A stretch of 64,000 bases of DNA, from positions 173,278-237,277 of the forward strand of contig NZ_FRCQ01000006.1 in the NCBI RefSeq assembly GCF_900142965.1, written 5' to 3'. This document shows positions 63,778-64,000 of the stretch, in pieces (position 1 is the stretch's first letter; every line of letters starts with the position of its first letter). The DNA comes from Rhizobacter sp. OV335. Its GTDB lineage: Bacteria > Pseudomonadota > Gammaproteobacteria > Burkholderiales > Burkholderiaceae_C. The position numbers and the translations under genes are program-made. The notes below the pieces were generated by a model. That model did not search any database, was not told the DNA's origin, and saw only the letters and a program-made list of their open reading frames with translations.

Positions 63778-64000
63778 AACCGCATGTGTTCGTAGCCCGG
63801 ATGCCAATCCGGGGATCAATCTTCACTTCGGTGTTCACCCCCAAAGGAGCACGGCGGTGTCGCAAAGGCGCGCGGGGGGAGGCCGTGGCGCGCCAATAGG
63901 GACGGGGCGCCGGAGCTGGCTGGTTTCATGGCCCGCGTGCGCAGCACGCTTCGTGAACTGACTGTCGCCGACTGTTTGACCACAACGAACGAAGTGAGTG
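63638..64000. repeat. Inverted repeat C, 30-bp perfect arms
   Basis: Arms 63638-63667 and 63971-64000 are exact reverse complements over 30 bases (CACTCACTTCGTTCGTTG at one end) and end at the window edge, so the arm may be longer. Similarity between arms continues for about 40 more bases with mismatches. The pattern suggests two copies of one dispersed element in opposite orientation. Confidence 0.75.

Noticed and set aside
63700..63960. Short proteins encoded after the PAS kinase
   Set aside because: The frames lie inside inverted repeats on both strands with no binding site; they look like repeat-derived frames.

Overview
The window is high-GC DNA with dense, often overlapping genes. Gene content and protein style (dut-coaBC next to a signal peptidase, many hybrid histidine kinases, BON lipoproteins, DbpA, MocR/LysE, the frmA-fghA formaldehyde genes) suggest a betaproteobacterium of the Burkholderiales, probably near Rubrivivax, Leptothrix, Piscinibacter or Rhizobacter. 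This assignment is inference from protein style; there is no rRNA here. I found no tRNA, rRNA, CRISPR array, insertion sequence or phage.

Layout. 0.1-2.6 kb: housekeeping operon on the minus strand (signal peptidase I-like, coaBC, dut; all overlaps are 4 bp). 2.8-3.9 kb: egtD. 3.9-5.7 kb: gene-poor stretch of softer composition with a monooxygenase-domain protein and an orphan protein. 5.7-7.5 kb: minus-strand redox operon (di-haem peroxidase, cupredoxin, cytochrome c). 7.8-13.9 kb: plus-strand signalling operon (chemoreceptor, REC-histidine kinase, YfiR-like protein, CHASE8-like hybrid kinase). 14.2-22 kb: more signalling (membrane coiled-coil protein, LuxR-type regulator without a phosphorylatable Asp, REC-HK-REC hybrid kinase, single-domain regulator, a second membrane hybrid kinase) with a DUF4397 lipoprotein, dusC and an acyltransferase. 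22.8-31.6 kb: mixed metabolic, regulatory and envelope genes. 31.6-36.5 kb: three basic, Ser/Pro/Arg-rich proteins of unknown function around an ABC exporter. 36.5-43.4 kb: envelope and metabolic singletons. 43.5-49.5 kb: a 1054-residue decarboxylase-like/FAD oxidoreductase fusion, a 7TM diguanylate cyclase and rsgA. 49.8-54.3 kb: small conserved genes. 54.3-57.5 kb: glutathione-dependent formaldehyde detoxification operon. 57.8-63.5 kb: cold-shock gene, BON lipoprotein, lipocalin, quinone-reductase-like enzyme and a 1016-residue PAS hybrid kinase. The last 480 bases are a nest of inverted repeats.

How parts work together. A 17-bp palindrome, TTGTCA-N5-TGACAA, occurs between the redox operon and the chemoreceptor operon and again just after that operon, before the regulator without the phospho-Asp. 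This suggests one transcription factor linking electron transport and signalling across 5.7-15.4 kb. The least explained material is the trio at 31.6-36.5 kb, which shares Arg-Arg-x-Ser motifs, low sequence complexity and softer base composition than its neighbours; it is the best candidate here for an undescribed system.
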